64,000 bases of DNA from Chitinivibrio alkaliphilus ACht1 (GTDB lineage Bacteria > Fibrobacterota > Chitinivibrionia > Chitinivibrionales > Chitinivibrionaceae), in NCBI RefSeq assembly GCF_000474745.1, contig NZ_ASJR01000006.1, positions 1-64,000 on the forward strand, given 5' to 3'. A program made the position numbers and the translations under genes. Shown here in pieces: positions 6,766 through 15,564 of this stretch. The stretch's first letter is position 1. Each line of letters opens with the position of its first letter. The notes under the pieces are model-generated. The model had not been told where the DNA came from and ran no database searches. It saw only the letters and a program-made list of their open reading frames with translations.

Positions 6766-9690
6766 ATGCAGGAGCAAAATATACGAGTTGGACAAAAAAT
6801 AGCGGGTTTCATCCTTCAGGATGTACAAACGGTTACAGAGCAAAATAGTGTTGCTTACACACTTACCCACGAGAAAACAGGCGCGCAATGTATCCATCTG
6901 TTTAATACTGATGCGAACAATCTTTTTTCTGTTGCCTTTAAGACTCCGGTCTTTGACGATACAGGGGTTGCTCATATTTTAGAGCACTCGGTTCTTGCAG
7001 GATCGAAAAACTACCCTCTTAAAGACCCGTTTAAGGAAATGTTGAAAGGGTCCATGCAAACCTTTCTCAATGCCATGACCTATCCTGATAGAACGGTGTA
7101 TCCCGTTGCCAGTCAGGTTGAACGGGATTACTTTAACTTGGTAGATGTTTATTGTGATGCTGTTTTTAATCCTCTTTTGCGTGAGAACACCTTCCGTCAA
7201 GAGGGGTGGCATTTTGATGTGCCCGAACCTGATGCCCCTGTTTCTATAAAAGGTATTGTCTATAATGAAATGAAGGGCGTTTTTTCAGACTTTCACAATA
7301 ATGTCGCCCGTAAGATGCTTTCCGGTATTGCTCCGGGGACAACCTATTTTCATGAAAGCGGTGGTGATCCTAAAAAGATTCCCGATTTAACGTATGAACA
7401 GTTTTGCGATTTTCATGGGCGTTTGTATCATCCTTCAAATGCATATTTTGTACTGTATGGAAACATTCCTACAGAAAAAACATTGCAGTTTGTAGAAGAC
7501 CGATTTCTTTCTTCTTATGAGCGGCAGGATGTGGATACATCTATCGGCGTTCTTGCTCCGTGGAATAGCCCGCGCCAAATGGATATTACCGTTCCGGCCT
7601 CGCGGGAAGATGACGGTTATGCATCGGTGTTGCTTAATTGGTACTGTCCGGGAGTACTCGATGGCTATGAGGGGTTAATTGGAGATGTGCTCAGTCACTA
7701 CCTTTTTGACGGGGAAAGTGCGCCACTCAAGCGAGCTCTTCTAGATAGTGGTCTTGGTGAAGATCTGGACGATATGTGCGGATATGATAATGATCTTTTT
7801 ATTACGGTTTTTACGGCCGGATTACAGCGAGTGCTTCCCCAAAATTCTGAAGCTGTGTTTTCCTGTATTATGAAAACTCTTCAAAATATTGCGGATACCG
7901 GCCCAGACCCAGAACTCCTCGAAGGAGCTATTCGTCGGGTGGAATTTACTTTGCGGGAGATTCGTGAGGGCGGGGGGTACCCCCATGCTCTGCAGGTTGC
8001 AACCCGTATTCATCGTAGCTGGATATATGGGGGTGATCCTCTTACGCATATTGCCTATGAGACGCCCTTGGCACAACTAAAGAAAAAGCTGGCGGAGCCG
8101 GGAGCTTTTTCAGCTTTTATTCGGCGCTTTTTCCTCGATAATGACCACTGTCTGCGCATGGTTGCCGAAGGCAGCAGTGCCATGGGTGAACAGCTGTCAC
8201 GGCAAACAGAGGAGCAGGCGACTCGCCTCAGTGCTGATTTTACAGAAGAGGATCGTCATCGCTATCATGAAGAAACAAAGGCGCTTCTTGCAGAACAACA
8301 GCGTGCGCACACCCCTGAGGAGCTTGCCGTGTTGCCACAACTTGATAAGAGTGATATACCTCTTGAAAATGAGCTTGTGCCGTGTCAGGAGGAGCGTATT
8401 GAAGGTGTACAGATGTATACCCATCCTGTATTTACGGGCGGAGTGTATTATCTTGATTGGGCCTTTGATATTTCCCGAATTCCCCATAACCTCATTCCAT
8501 TTTTCCCCCTCTATGCCTCCTATATTACCAAGGCGGGAGCAGGGGAGTATACTACGGCAGAGATGGCAAAGCGACTCAACCTGGTAACGGGAGGGTTTTC
8601 CTGTAATGATACGATTATTGAGGATGGTGAAGATTCGGACAAAATCCACGCGCGAGCAGTTTTTTCTGGAAAATGCTTGCGACAGAATGTACCGGCACTA
8701 TTGGAGGTATTTGAAGATGTTTTTCTTCGTCCAGACTTTACGGATACCACCTTGGTGAAAAATATTCTTTTTCAGCAGGTGAATCAGTATGCTCACTCCA
8801 TTGTAAGTGCAGGACACTCCTACGGAATTCGTCGTGGCTTAGGACAGCTCCTCCCTTCGAAACAGCTTGATGAAAAATTGAACGGTATCACGCAGTATCG
8901 TTTTATAAAAAAACGAACCGAAACGCATGACTATGATGAGATTTTACGTGCCTTTTCACAGATTCACAAGGCGTTACTCACACGGGATGGGTTGTTTCTC
9001 AGTAACACCTGTACTACCCCCGTTGAAGACGGAGATATGCTTTCGCGGATTATTCGTGCTCTTCCAGAAAGCAGTGAGGAGACGACATCTCTGAGTTTAT
9101 TGGAAAACAGCTCTGCCGTAGCTGTTGCTGTGAACTCCTCTGTAAATTACGTGACACAATCGTGGAAACTGCCACATTTTGCCCCTTCCCTTGTGGGAAC
9201 TTCCTATATTCTCGCTCGACTTCTTTCTACGGGTCTTCTCTGGGATACTATTCGTGTAGAAGGAGGGGCGTATGGTGGTATGGCGGTGTTTTCCTCTGCT
9301 CAGCGGGGGTTTTCCTTAGCGTCGTATCGTGATCCAAATCTGGAAGATACCCTGACGCGGTTTGTAGGGGCGTTGAAAACCTTGGCGGAGACGGTCACCC
9401 AAAGTGATGTTGATCGGACGATGTTTGCAGTGGTATCCAAGTTTGATGCCCCCCGTGGTCCCCATGCAAAAGGAGTAAGTGAGTCCTTTGCTCGTGTTAC
9501 GGGTAACAGCCCAGAGCGGCGCCAAGCATTTCGTGATGCTGTTCTTTCCTGTACTGCCGAGAAGGTTTCTGATCTCTGTCGGTATCTCCTTGGATCAATA
9601 GAGCAGAGCCAAGTGGCAGTAATTGCCAATGAAGAATCAATACAAAAGGCCCGCGATACAGGGCGGGCCTTTGCAGTAGAGCAGTTATAG
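6766..9690 (+). CDS. M16C zinc metallopeptidase, presequence-protease (PreP/Cym1) type
   Basis: At 974 residues this matches the single-chain M16C family, which degrades free peptides in an enclosed chamber. The inverted zinc motif HILEH is at residues 70-74, in the family context TGVAHILEHSVLAGS, followed by KDPFKEMLKGSMQTFLNA. The second zinc-site Glu is probably in VYNEMKGVFSD. Four M16 homology domains fill the rest; the C-terminal RVEGGAYGGMA is the substrate-binding motif. No signal peptide is seen, so it is probably cytoplasmic. AAGG precedes the ATG at good spacing. The 3' end encodes a hairpin that may terminate the opposing purT transcript. Confidence 0.92.
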   Translation: MQEQNIRVGQKIAGFILQDVQTVTEQNSVAYTLTHEKTGAQCIHLFNTDANNLFSVAFKTPVFDDTGVAHILEHSVLAGSKNYPLKDPFKEMLKGSMQTFLNAMTYPDRTVYPVASQVERDYFNLVDVYCDAVFNPLLRENTFRQEGWHFDVPEPDAPVSIKGIVYNEMKGVFSDFHNNVARKMLSGIAPGTTYFHESGGDPKKIPDLTYEQFCDFHGRLYHPSNAYFVLYGNIPTEKTLQFVEDRFLSSYERQDVDTSIGVLAPWNSPRQMDITVPASREDDGYASVLLNWYCPGVLDGYEGLIGDVLSHYLFDGESAPLKRALLDSGLGEDLDDMCGYDNDLFITVFTAGLQRVLPQNSEAVFSCIMKTLQNIADTGPDPELLEGAIRRVEFTLREIREGGGYPHALQVATRIHRSWIYGGDPLTHIAYETPLAQLKKKLAEPGAFSAFIRRFFLDNDHCLRMVAEGSSAMGEQLSRQTEEQATRLSADFTEEDRHRYHEETKALLAEQQRAHTPEELAVLPQLDKSDIPLENELVPCQEERIEGVQMYTHPVFTGGVYYLDWAFDISRIPHNLIPFFPLYASYITKAGAGEYTTAEMAKRLNLVTGGFSCNDTIIEDGEDSDKIHARAVFSGKCLRQNVPALLEVFEDVFLRPDFTDTTLVKNILFQQVNQYAHSIVSAGHSYGIRRGLGQLLPSKQLDEKLNGITQYRFIKKRTETHDYDEILRAFSQIHKALLTRDGLFLSNTCTTPVEDGDMLSRIIRALPESSEETTSLSLLENSSAVAVAVNSSVNYVTQSWKLPHFAPSLVGTSYILARLLSTGLLWDTIRVEGGAYGGMAVFSSAQRGFSLASYRDPNLEDTLTRFVGALKTLAETVTQSDVDRTMFAVVSKFDAPRGPHAKGVSESFARVTGNSPERRQAFRDAVLSCTAEKVSDLCRYLLGSIEQSQVAVIANEESIQKARDTGRAFAVEQL
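9642..9672 (-). terminator. Terminator for purT located inside the convergent M16 peptidase gene
   Basis: A perfect 10-base-pair stem (9645-9654 with 9663-9672) with an eight-base loop. On the minus strand it is followed by a TTTTGTATT tract, the arrangement of an intrinsic terminator about 25 bases after the purT stop. It lies wholly within the last codons of the plus-strand peptidase gene. Confidence 0.7.
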
Positions 9691-9694
9691 TGCC

Positions 9695-10876
9695 TCAGAG
9701 TTGAATGGAGATTGCCTCTTCCATGCGGAGAGCTTTCTCCTGTGCTTCAGAAATTGTTTTACCCGTTGACAAAAGCACTCCCATGCGGCGTTTTCCCGTA
9801 AGGGAAGGTTTTCCAAATAGCCGTAGGTCTGTCCCCTTTTCTGAAAGTGCCTTATCTATTCCGGAGAAGACTGCCGTCGTAGATTCTCCCTTCACAACAA
9901 GGGCACGAGATGCGGCAGGGGTATATTGAATGATTTCTGGTATGGGAAGACCAAGGATGGCTCGAGCATGGAGGGCGAACTCAGAGAGGTTTTGAGAGAT
10001 GAGAGTCACCATACCTGTATCGTGAGGACGTGGTGATACCTCGCTAAAAATTACTTCCTCACCTGATACGAAGAGTTCTACGCCGAATAGGCCATATCCG
10101 CCCAGACTCTCTGCCACTGCTTTGGCAACTTCTTGCGCTCTTGCTAAGACCTTCTCTTTCATGGGGTGTGGTTGCCATGATTGTGCATAATCTCCATCTA
10201 TTTGAACATGCCCAATGGGAGGACAAAAGGAGACTCCTGCAGAGTGGCATACCGTAAGGAGGGTTATTTCATAGTCGAAATCGACAAAACCTTCTACAAT
10301 AATCCGTCCGTTCCCTGCACGTCCGCCCTCCTGTGAATACTGCCATGCTGCATCCAAATCATCGGGAGACCGAAGTATGGATTGCCCCTTACCGGAGGAG
10401 CTCATTATGGGTTTTACGACCGCGGGATATCCAATTTCTTCAAGAGCATCTTTCAGTTCTTCCATAGATGCAACGAATCGATAGGGTGAGGTGGGGAGGT
10501 TCAGGGTTTCTGCGGCAAGAGTTCGGATACTTTCCCGGTCCATGGTGATGCGTGTAGCCTTGGCTGTAGGGATAACGGTATACCCCTCTGATTCAAGCTC
10601 AAGGAGAGTGTCCGTAGCTATGGCTTCTACCTCAGGGACAATGAGGTCGGGTTGCTCTTTCTCAACAATGGCACGAAGAGCGTTGCCATCAAGCATGGAA
10701 AAAACAGAACTCTTTTGTGCAACCTGCATGGCCGGAGCGTTTTTGTAGGCATCACAGGCGATAATTTCAACGCCATAGCGGATCAATTCTATGGCAACTT
10801 CTTTTCCAAGCTCACCAGATCCAAGTAGAAGTACTTTTTTTGCTGTTTTACTTAGGGGGGTTCCCACGGTTGTCAT
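9695..10876 (-). CDS. purT: Formate-dependent phosphoribosylglycinamide formyltransferase
   Basis: PurT makes formyl-GAR from GAR, formate and ATP, the folate-independent alternative to PurN in purine synthesis. The 393-residue ATP-grasp protein shows [16 protein letters not shown] at the N-terminus, [14 protein letters not shown] for ATP binding and [28 protein letters not shown] for metal and ribose contacts. GGAGGT lies before the ATG. It is the last gene after tyrS and the formyl-THF cyclo-ligase; grouping with a one-carbon gene is sensible. Confidence 0.96.
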   Translation of the reverse strand: MTTVGTPLSKTAKKVLLLGSGELGKEVAIELIRYGVEIIACDAYKNAPAMQVAQKSSVFSMLDGNALRAIVEKEQPDLIVPEVEAIATDTLLELESEGYTVIPTAKATRITMDRESIRTLAAETLNLPTSPYRFVASMEELKDALEEIGYPAVVKPIMSSSGKGQSILRSPDDLDAAWQYSQEGGRAGNGRIIVEGFVDFDYEITLLTVCHSAGVSFCPPIGHVQIDGDYAQSWQPHPMKEKVLARAQEVAKAVAESLGGYGLFGVELFVSGEEVIFSEVSPRPHDTGMVTLISQNLSEFALHARAILGLPIPEIIQYTPAASRALVVKGESTTAVFSGIDKALSEKGTDLRLFGKPSLTGKRRMGVLLSTGKTISEAQEKALRMEEAISIQL

Positions 10877-10940
10877 ATTACACCTCCAAGGATATTTGAC
10901 GAAAAAATAAACTATGCACCACCGCAGGGTGGATATATTT

Positions 10941-11495
10941 CTATACGGGGAAAGTCCCTTCTTGGCAGGGGAGCATGCCCTGTGGTGTGAGGAGGTGAGT
11001 TACAAACTCATCGTGAAGAGCTTGGGGTATTTGTGAAACAATTCCAGCAGGAAGTGTTGGAGCAATGCGTGGGATGTTCTGTGGTATTTTTGAAAGATAT
11101 CTATCATAATAGCCGGCCCCACGACCAAGGCGCCCTCCCCTTGTATCAAAGGCAATACCCGGCACAATAATGCAGTGCGGAATAGGGGTGTCACTTGTAG
11201 AGCACGAATTCTTCGGTATCGGTTCTAAAATACCGTATCGACCGACTCGGAGATCTTTATGCGTCGCAACGGGGAAAAAGAATAACTCTTTTGTGGCGGT
11301 AGTTTTGGGCAGAAAGAAGAGCTTCCCGTCACGCCGGCATTGATCCCAGAGGGTGGTTGTTTCTATTTCACCACCAAACGCCTTGTAGGCGAAAATATGG
11401 TGGCTGTTTTTGTAGAGGGATGAACAGAAGAAGTGGTCCCACATCTGTTTTGTTTCAGCACCCGAAATAACTGAACTGCCGAGACAGTTCAGCAT
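10941..11495 (-). CDS. 5-formyltetrahydrofolate cyclo-ligase
   Basis: Converts 5-formyl-THF to 5,10-methenyl-THF using ATP. The nucleotide/folate motif [24 protein letters not shown]-type stretch is clear near residues 115-138. The listed ATG at 11495 lacks a nearby ribosome-binding site. The frame is open upstream and encodes RKKALRAK, the basic N-terminus typical of this family; a CTG at 11507-11505 has AGGAAG six bases upstream and could be the real start (see findings). The gene follows tyrS closely. The YgfA/MTHFS family assignment is firm. Confidence 0.9.
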   Translation of the reverse strand: MLNCLGSSVISGAETKQMWDHFFCSSLYKNSHHIFAYKAFGGEIETTTLWDQCRRDGKLFFLPKTTATKELFFFPVATHKDLRVGRYGILEPIPKNSCSTSDTPIPHCIIVPGIAFDTRGGRLGRGAGYYDRYLSKIPQNIPRIAPTLPAGIVSQIPQALHDEFVTHLLTPQGMLPCQEGTFPV

Positions 11496-11521
11496 CTTTG
11501 CGCGCAGGGCTTTCTTCCTGT

Positions 11522-12802
11522 TTATTGTGCTTCTAAAAGGTAGTATTTTTTCTTTCCTCTCTGGACAAGAAGGTACTTATCATTTACGAGGTCATCTACC
11601 GTAACCATCCGTGATTCCTTCTCAATACGTTCTTTATTAAGAATGACTGCGTTTCCTTTAATGTCACGGCGGGCTGCCCCTTTCGATGGGAATAGTTCTG
11701 TGCAAAGGGTTAACAGAGAGATAATGGATACTCCTGAATGAAGCTCATCTCGCGAGATAGTACCATGAGGAACACCGGAGAATATGGATAAAAATTGCCC
11801 TTCCGTAAGAGAGCGTAGTTCCCGTTGCGTATTGTTTCCAAAGAGTATTTTTGTGGCAGCAAGGGCTGTTTCGTAGTCATCACGGGAGTGTACCATGCAG
11901 GTTACTTCTTCAGCAAGACGTTTTTGCATGGGGCGTGTATGCGGTGCAGCGGCATGCTCTTCCACTAAACCTGCTATTTCTTCTTGGCTGAGCAACGTGA
12001 AAACCTTGAGATATTTTTCTGCCATGGCGTCTTCAACATTGAGCCAGAATTGATAAAACTCATAGGGACTTGTCATTTCCGGATCAAGCCACAGTTTTTG
12101 TCCCTCTGCAGATTTTCCAAATTTCGTCCCATCCGCACGTGTCACAAGTGGTGCCGTGATAGCAAAGGCATCACCGCCACCCATACGACGGATAAGCTCG
12201 GTTCCCGCTGTTATATTACCCCATTGGTCAGATCCGCCAAATTGCACAAGACAGTTTTTCTCTTTTTTTAAGTGATAGAAATCATATCCTTGCAGAAGCT
12301 GATACGAAAACTCCGTGTACGACAGGCCTGTTTCAAGGCGATTTTGAACGGAGTCTTTTGACATCATGTAGTTGATGGTAAGATGTTTCCCTACATCACG
12401 AAGGAAGTCTAGGAAGCGGATATTGCCAAACCAGTCGTGATTGTTCACGATCTGTGCAGGGTTTTTGGTCGCGGAAAAGTCGAGGAATTTTTTCAACTGT
12501 TTCTTAAACTGCGTCAGATTATATTCCACTTCCTCAGTATTCAACAGATTTCGTTCCTTTGACTTTCCCGATGGATCACCCACAACACCCGTAGCGCCAC
12601 CCACAAGGGCGATGGGGGTATGGCCGGCTCGCTGAAAGTGAACCATAAGCATAATCGCAGCAAGGTTCCCCACTTGCAGGGATGGTGCACTGGGATCAAA
12701 ACCGCAGTAGCCAGTTACTGTCTCGGTGGAAAGCTTTTCTTCTGTCCCAGGAGTCATTTGGTTCAGCATGCCTCGCCATCGCAACTCTTCAATAAAATTC
12801 AT
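11522..12802 (-). CDS. tyrS: Tyrosyl-tRNA synthetase
   Basis: Charges tRNA-Tyr. The 426-residue class Ic enzyme has CGFDPSAPSLQVGNLAAI, where the HIGH motif reads QVGN, then VGGATGVVGDPSGKS, the tyrosine pocket QGYDFYHL, QFGGSDQWGN and the KMSKS equivalent KFGKS. A C-terminal S4 RNA-binding domain follows from about residue 355. GAGG precedes the ATG. It heads a minus-strand group with the cyclo-ligase and purT. Confidence 0.96.
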   Translation of the reverse strand: MNFIEELRWRGMLNQMTPGTEEKLSTETVTGYCGFDPSAPSLQVGNLAAIMLMVHFQRAGHTPIALVGGATGVVGDPSGKSKERNLLNTEEVEYNLTQFKKQLKKFLDFSATKNPAQIVNNHDWFGNIRFLDFLRDVGKHLTINYMMSKDSVQNRLETGLSYTEFSYQLLQGYDFYHLKKEKNCLVQFGGSDQWGNITAGTELIRRMGGGDAFAITAPLVTRADGTKFGKSAEGQKLWLDPEMTSPYEFYQFWLNVEDAMAEKYLKVFTLLSQEEIAGLVEEHAAAPHTRPMQKRLAEEVTCMVHSRDDYETALAATKILFGNNTQRELRSLTEGQFLSIFSGVPHGTISRDELHSGVSIISLLTLCTELFPSKGAARRDIKGNAVILNKERIEKESRMVTVDDLVNDKYLLVQRGKKKYYLLEAQ

Positions 12803-12898
12803 TCCCGTATCCTCTTCGTTTCAAGGAGTAAGTGCCATATCGTTATTCTTCAAAAATAATTTATTTTACTACAGGAAATAGATCTTGCTCGGAAAAGG

Positions 12899-12917
12899 TT
12901 GTGTAATAATTGCACAA
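12899..12917. promoter_or_regulatory. Interrupted palindrome, possible operator
   Basis: TTGTG and CACAA half-sites are separated by nine bases in the gap between tyrS and the small membrane protein gene. The symmetry resembles a dimeric regulator site. No regulator is identified. Confidence 0.3.
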
Positions 12918-12982
12918 TACGTACAATAGATGTATATTAAAAGTACACATTGCAGATACACAGGTATATTCAGGGAGTTTCT

Positions 12983-13243
12983 ATGAAAATGAAATCGGAC
13001 AAGAAGTTTGTGGCTGTGCTCATCCTTTTCGTGTTTTTTATTATGGTAAGTGTTGCCGCTAACCTTACACCAGATCATTTTATTGAAGCGATTGAGCAGG
13101 TGCGTGATACTCAGCAGCGTATTTCAGATGTAAAAATAAAAAGGGGGCAGAGCCCCCCGGAACAATCGGTTGTGGGTAGTTGTCTATTTGATACGCAGAT
13201 ATTCCACAGAAAGAGAGCTTTCTCCTCCCACTTCAGGGTTTAG
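12983..13243 (+). CDS. Small single-pass membrane protein, uncharacterised
   Basis: An 86-residue ORF beginning at an ATG with GGGAG six bases upstream. Residues 9-26 form one hydrophobic segment (FVAVLILFVFFIMVSVAA), either a membrane anchor or an uncleaved signal, followed by a short charged helix (IEAIEQVRDTQQRISD). The frame then runs through a GC hairpin and 60 bases into the convergent lipoprotein gene, so the last third has unlikely composition. The real protein may end earlier through a frameshift, or the ORF may be spurious. Confidence 0.4.
   Translation: MKMKSDKKFVAVLILFVFFIMVSVAANLTPDHFIEAIEQVRDTQQRISDVKIKRGQSPPEQSVVGSCLFDTQIFHRKRAFSSHFRV
13131..13158 (-). terminator. Rho-independent terminator of the lipoprotein gene
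   Basis: On the minus strand a six-base-pair GC stem (13143-13148 with 13152-13157) with a three-base loop is followed by TTTTTATTTTTA. It lies 25 bases after the stop of the 13184-13816 gene. Confidence 0.8.
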
Positions 13244-13816
13244 CTGTGGCACAAGGTACAGGGCGCTTACATTTTCCAGAAGTAAGGGGGTTTCGAGAGA
13301 CTCTTCCGGTGCCCAGTCTGGTTGTTCAAAGTCAGCAATGGCTACGGTTGCCGTAGTTATTTCTCCGCTTGGAGGAAGAACATATTCGTAGTGCGCATAG
13401 GTGGCATCTCCTTCGTAGGAGAAATCGCTTTGGGCAAGTTTCAAGATAAGCGGTGCGTCACACTGATAGGCAATCTGAACTGTTTCTCGTTCAATAAAGT
13501 CTGCTTCTGTTGTCGCGATGAGTTCAACGTAAGGCCATTCTTCTCCTGTTTTCTCCGTCATGGTAAAATGTACCGTGGCACCGTCCTCCGAGAGTAGAGC
13601 GTCTCCTGTATCAACAATAGATCCGAGAGTGTCTGAGGTGGCATACCACGTAGCCCCGGAAGTAAGCAGGTTGTATCCAGGGTCAAAGGAGTGTTGTGCC
13701 TCCGACTCTTCAGCTGCTTCCGTGGAGGGAGTTTCGTCAATTTCAATCTCCGGTGGAGTTTGCTCGCCACACGCAAAAAGAAGAAGGATACCGATAAAGA
13801 GAAAAGAACATTTCAT
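13184..13816 (-). CDS. Lipoprotein with carbohydrate-binding-like beta-sandwich domain
   Basis: A 210-residue protein with a lipoprotein signal (MKCSFLFIGILLLFACGEQ, Cys 16), then an acidic Glu/Thr-rich linker to about residue 42. The rest looks like an all-beta jelly-roll: VQIAYQCDAPLILKLAQSDF, YAHYEYVLPPSGEIT and VAIADFEQPDW match the style of domains found on many Fibrobacter secreted proteins. That likeness is from memory and needs a profile search. The ATG is preceded by a short AGGATG. It is transcribed alone and ends in a strong terminator. Confidence 0.7.
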   Translation of the reverse strand: MKCSFLFIGILLLFACGEQTPPEIEIDETPSTEAAEESEAQHSFDPGYNLLTSGATWYATSDTLGSIVDTGDALLSEDGATVHFTMTEKTGEEWPYVELIATTEADFIERETVQIAYQCDAPLILKLAQSDFSYEGDATYAHYEYVLPPSGEITTATVAIADFEQPDWAPEESLETPLLLENVSALYLVPQLNPEVGGESSLSVEYLRIK

Positions 13817-13910
13817 AAAACCATCCTGTTGAAAAGTGAATATTATTTGGATAATATACTATTTCGAAGGGAGGATCGGAGGTATGTAATCTACTTTTTT
13901 GCAAAAAGGA

Positions 13911-13940
13911 TTGACAAAACTCTTTTCTATGGTATATATT
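13911..13940 (+). promoter_or_regulatory. Promoter of the initiator tRNA
   Basis: A perfect TTGACA (13911-13916) is followed by TATATT at 13935-13940 with an 18-base spacer, or TATATA with 16. The tRNA begins 10 bases later, as expected of a stable-RNA sigma-70 promoter. Confidence 0.8.
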
Positions 13941-13950
13941 GTACACACAT

Positions 13951-14027
<77 letters not shown>

Positions 14028-14147
14028 TTTATTTATATGATCACCAAGCAATTTTGTTTTTATTTCTTCCCTCGTAGTACGATGGGTACGGTTTGCTGAC
14101 TCTTGTCAGCTGATGGTGCAAAGCAATGAGAAGTATCACGTAGGTAT

Positions 14148-14179
14148 AAAAAAAGGTCTCTTTTAAAAGAGACCTTTTT
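14148..14179. terminator. Bidirectional terminator between tRNA-fMet and rpsT
   Basis: An almost fully symmetric hairpin with the stem GGTCTC/GAGACC extended by A/T pairs on both sides. It is flanked by an A-run on the left and a T-run on the right, so it can end transcripts from both the tRNA and the convergent rpsT. Confidence 0.88.
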
Positions 14180-14199
14180 ACATGTCAATTCTTGTCAGC

Positions 14200-14457
14200 T
14201 TATGCTTCAATGCGAGCAACAGCTTTAGACAATTTTGATTTTTGCGTGTTAGCCTTGTTGCGATGAATTACATTGCGCTTTACCGCTTTATCCAGCACGG
14301 AATATGCGGTCACCAAGGCACGTTTTGCATCTTCAACAGACTCGGCACGTTTGACGCGCTTTGCGGCTGTCTTTACTTCAGAGCGTACTGCCCGATTTCT
14401 GACACGTGCTTTTGCGCTCACTTTCATTCTCTTCTTACATGATTTATGCTGCGGCAT
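14200..14457 (-). CDS. rpsT: Ribosomal protein S20
   Basis: An 85-residue, highly basic helical protein of the 30S subunit. MPQHKSCKKRMKVSAKARVRN and the C-terminal IHRNKANTQKSKLSKAV are typical of S20. AGGAG lies ten bases before the ATG. It is a monocistronic gene with its own terminator. Confidence 0.96.
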   Translation of the reverse strand: MPQHKSCKKRMKVSAKARVRNRAVRSEVKTAAKRVKRAESVEDAKRALVTAYSVLDKAVKRNVIHRNKANTQKSKLSKAVARIEA

Positions 14458-14601
14458 ATCCTGTATACTCCTTATGTAACATCAATTCCGTGGAAAAATA
14501 AACCATGTTTGAATTGAATGTCAAATAAAATGTTATAATGATTGATATTTGGTATTCTAAAAGCGTATTTTTAGAGGTGATTACTCCAAATTCGGGAGAT
14601 T

Positions 14602-15564
14602 ATGAAACTTTTTTGTACACGTTTTGCGGATATTTTTTTTCTCCTTCGTCCGGTACTTTTAATACCGGTTTGGGCTGTTCTGTTTCTTGCTGCCATAACG
14701 GGGGCACCCCTTCCTCTTTTTTCGGGCATACGGGAAATTACCCCTGAGTTTTGGTATCTGTTCTTTTCTTTTTCTGCTGTTGCTGCTGCGATTTTCGTTC
14801 TGAATCAGATACGAGATATTGAGGGAGATCGAGAAAATAATAAACTATTCCTTCTTCCCCACGGGCATATTTCACTCTTTACGGCATGGGTTGTGTTGCT
14901 TGTTTCCACGGGGATATCTCTGCTTGTTTCTGCCCTCTTTGTAGGGAGCTTTGCCATGGGATGTATTTTCTTCTGTTTGCTCCTTGGGTATGCCTATAAT
15001 ATGCCGCCCTTTTCTTTGAAAGATCGCCCTGTGGGTGGGCTTGTTGCAAATTTTTTAGGACATGGGATTTTAACATACTATATTGGTTGGTATGGAATGC
15101 AGTACGGTGAGTTTGACTCTGTGCTTATGGGCTTTGTGTATGCGATTCCCGCAGGGTTTGCAAATGCTGCGGTGTATGCTGTTTCTACAATTGTTGACAT
15201 GGACGGGGACGCTCGTGCAGGGAAAACAACCCTTGCAGTAAAGTATGGAGAGCGGAGTACTGTCTGGGTTGGGTTTTCCTTGGTTTTGTGTTCCTTTGGC
15301 ACATCCTTTCTTCTCCCCCATAATGCCGTGGTAATGATTGCTACTGCTGGGGTTAGTGTACTTGTCTTTATATCGCTTCTCATACGCTATTCCCGTCAGA
15401 GGGTTTTTTCTGCCTTTCGCTGGCCTGTGGCATTTCTCTCCATATGTATTACCTTGTATATTCCCTTTTATGCTCTCTTAGTTGCAGGGGTTGTTCTGTG
15501 TAGTAGGGTTTACTACAAGCATCGCTTTTCCCTCTGTTATCCTGCTTTTGGGAGAGAGCGATGA
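14602..15564 (+). CDS. UbiA-family prenyltransferase, first paralogue
   Basis: An integral membrane enzyme of 320 residues and about nine transmembrane helices. UbiA enzymes move a polyprenyl group from its diphosphate to an acceptor such as a quinone ring or sugar-lipid. Both Asp motifs are intact: NQIRDIEGDRENNK in loop 2 and DMDGDARAGKTTLAV in loop 6. GGGAG precedes the ATG. The stop overlaps the start of a second UbiA paralogue. The acceptor cannot be told from the sequence; no menaquinone genes are nearby. Confidence 0.88.
   Translation: MKLFCTRFADIFFLLRPVLLIPVWAVLFLAAITGAPLPLFSGIREITPEFWYLFFSFSAVAAAIFVLNQIRDIEGDRENNKLFLLPHGHISLFTAWVVLLVSTGISLLVSALFVGSFAMGCIFFCLLLGYAYNMPPFSLKDRPVGGLVANFLGHGILTYYIGWYGMQYGEFDSVLMGFVYAIPAGFANAAVYAVSTIVDMDGDARAGKTTLAVKYGERSTVWVGFSLVLCSFGTSFLLPHNAVVMIATAGVSVLVFISLLIRYSRQRVFSAFRWPVAFLSICITLYIPFYALLVAGVVLCSRVYYKHRFSLCYPAFGRER

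Noticed and set aside
6684-6848. Short plus-strand ORF between the CheX-like gene and the M16 peptidase
   Set aside because: Runs 80 bases into the peptidase gene in another frame and shows no domain; the peptidase start has its own ribosome site.
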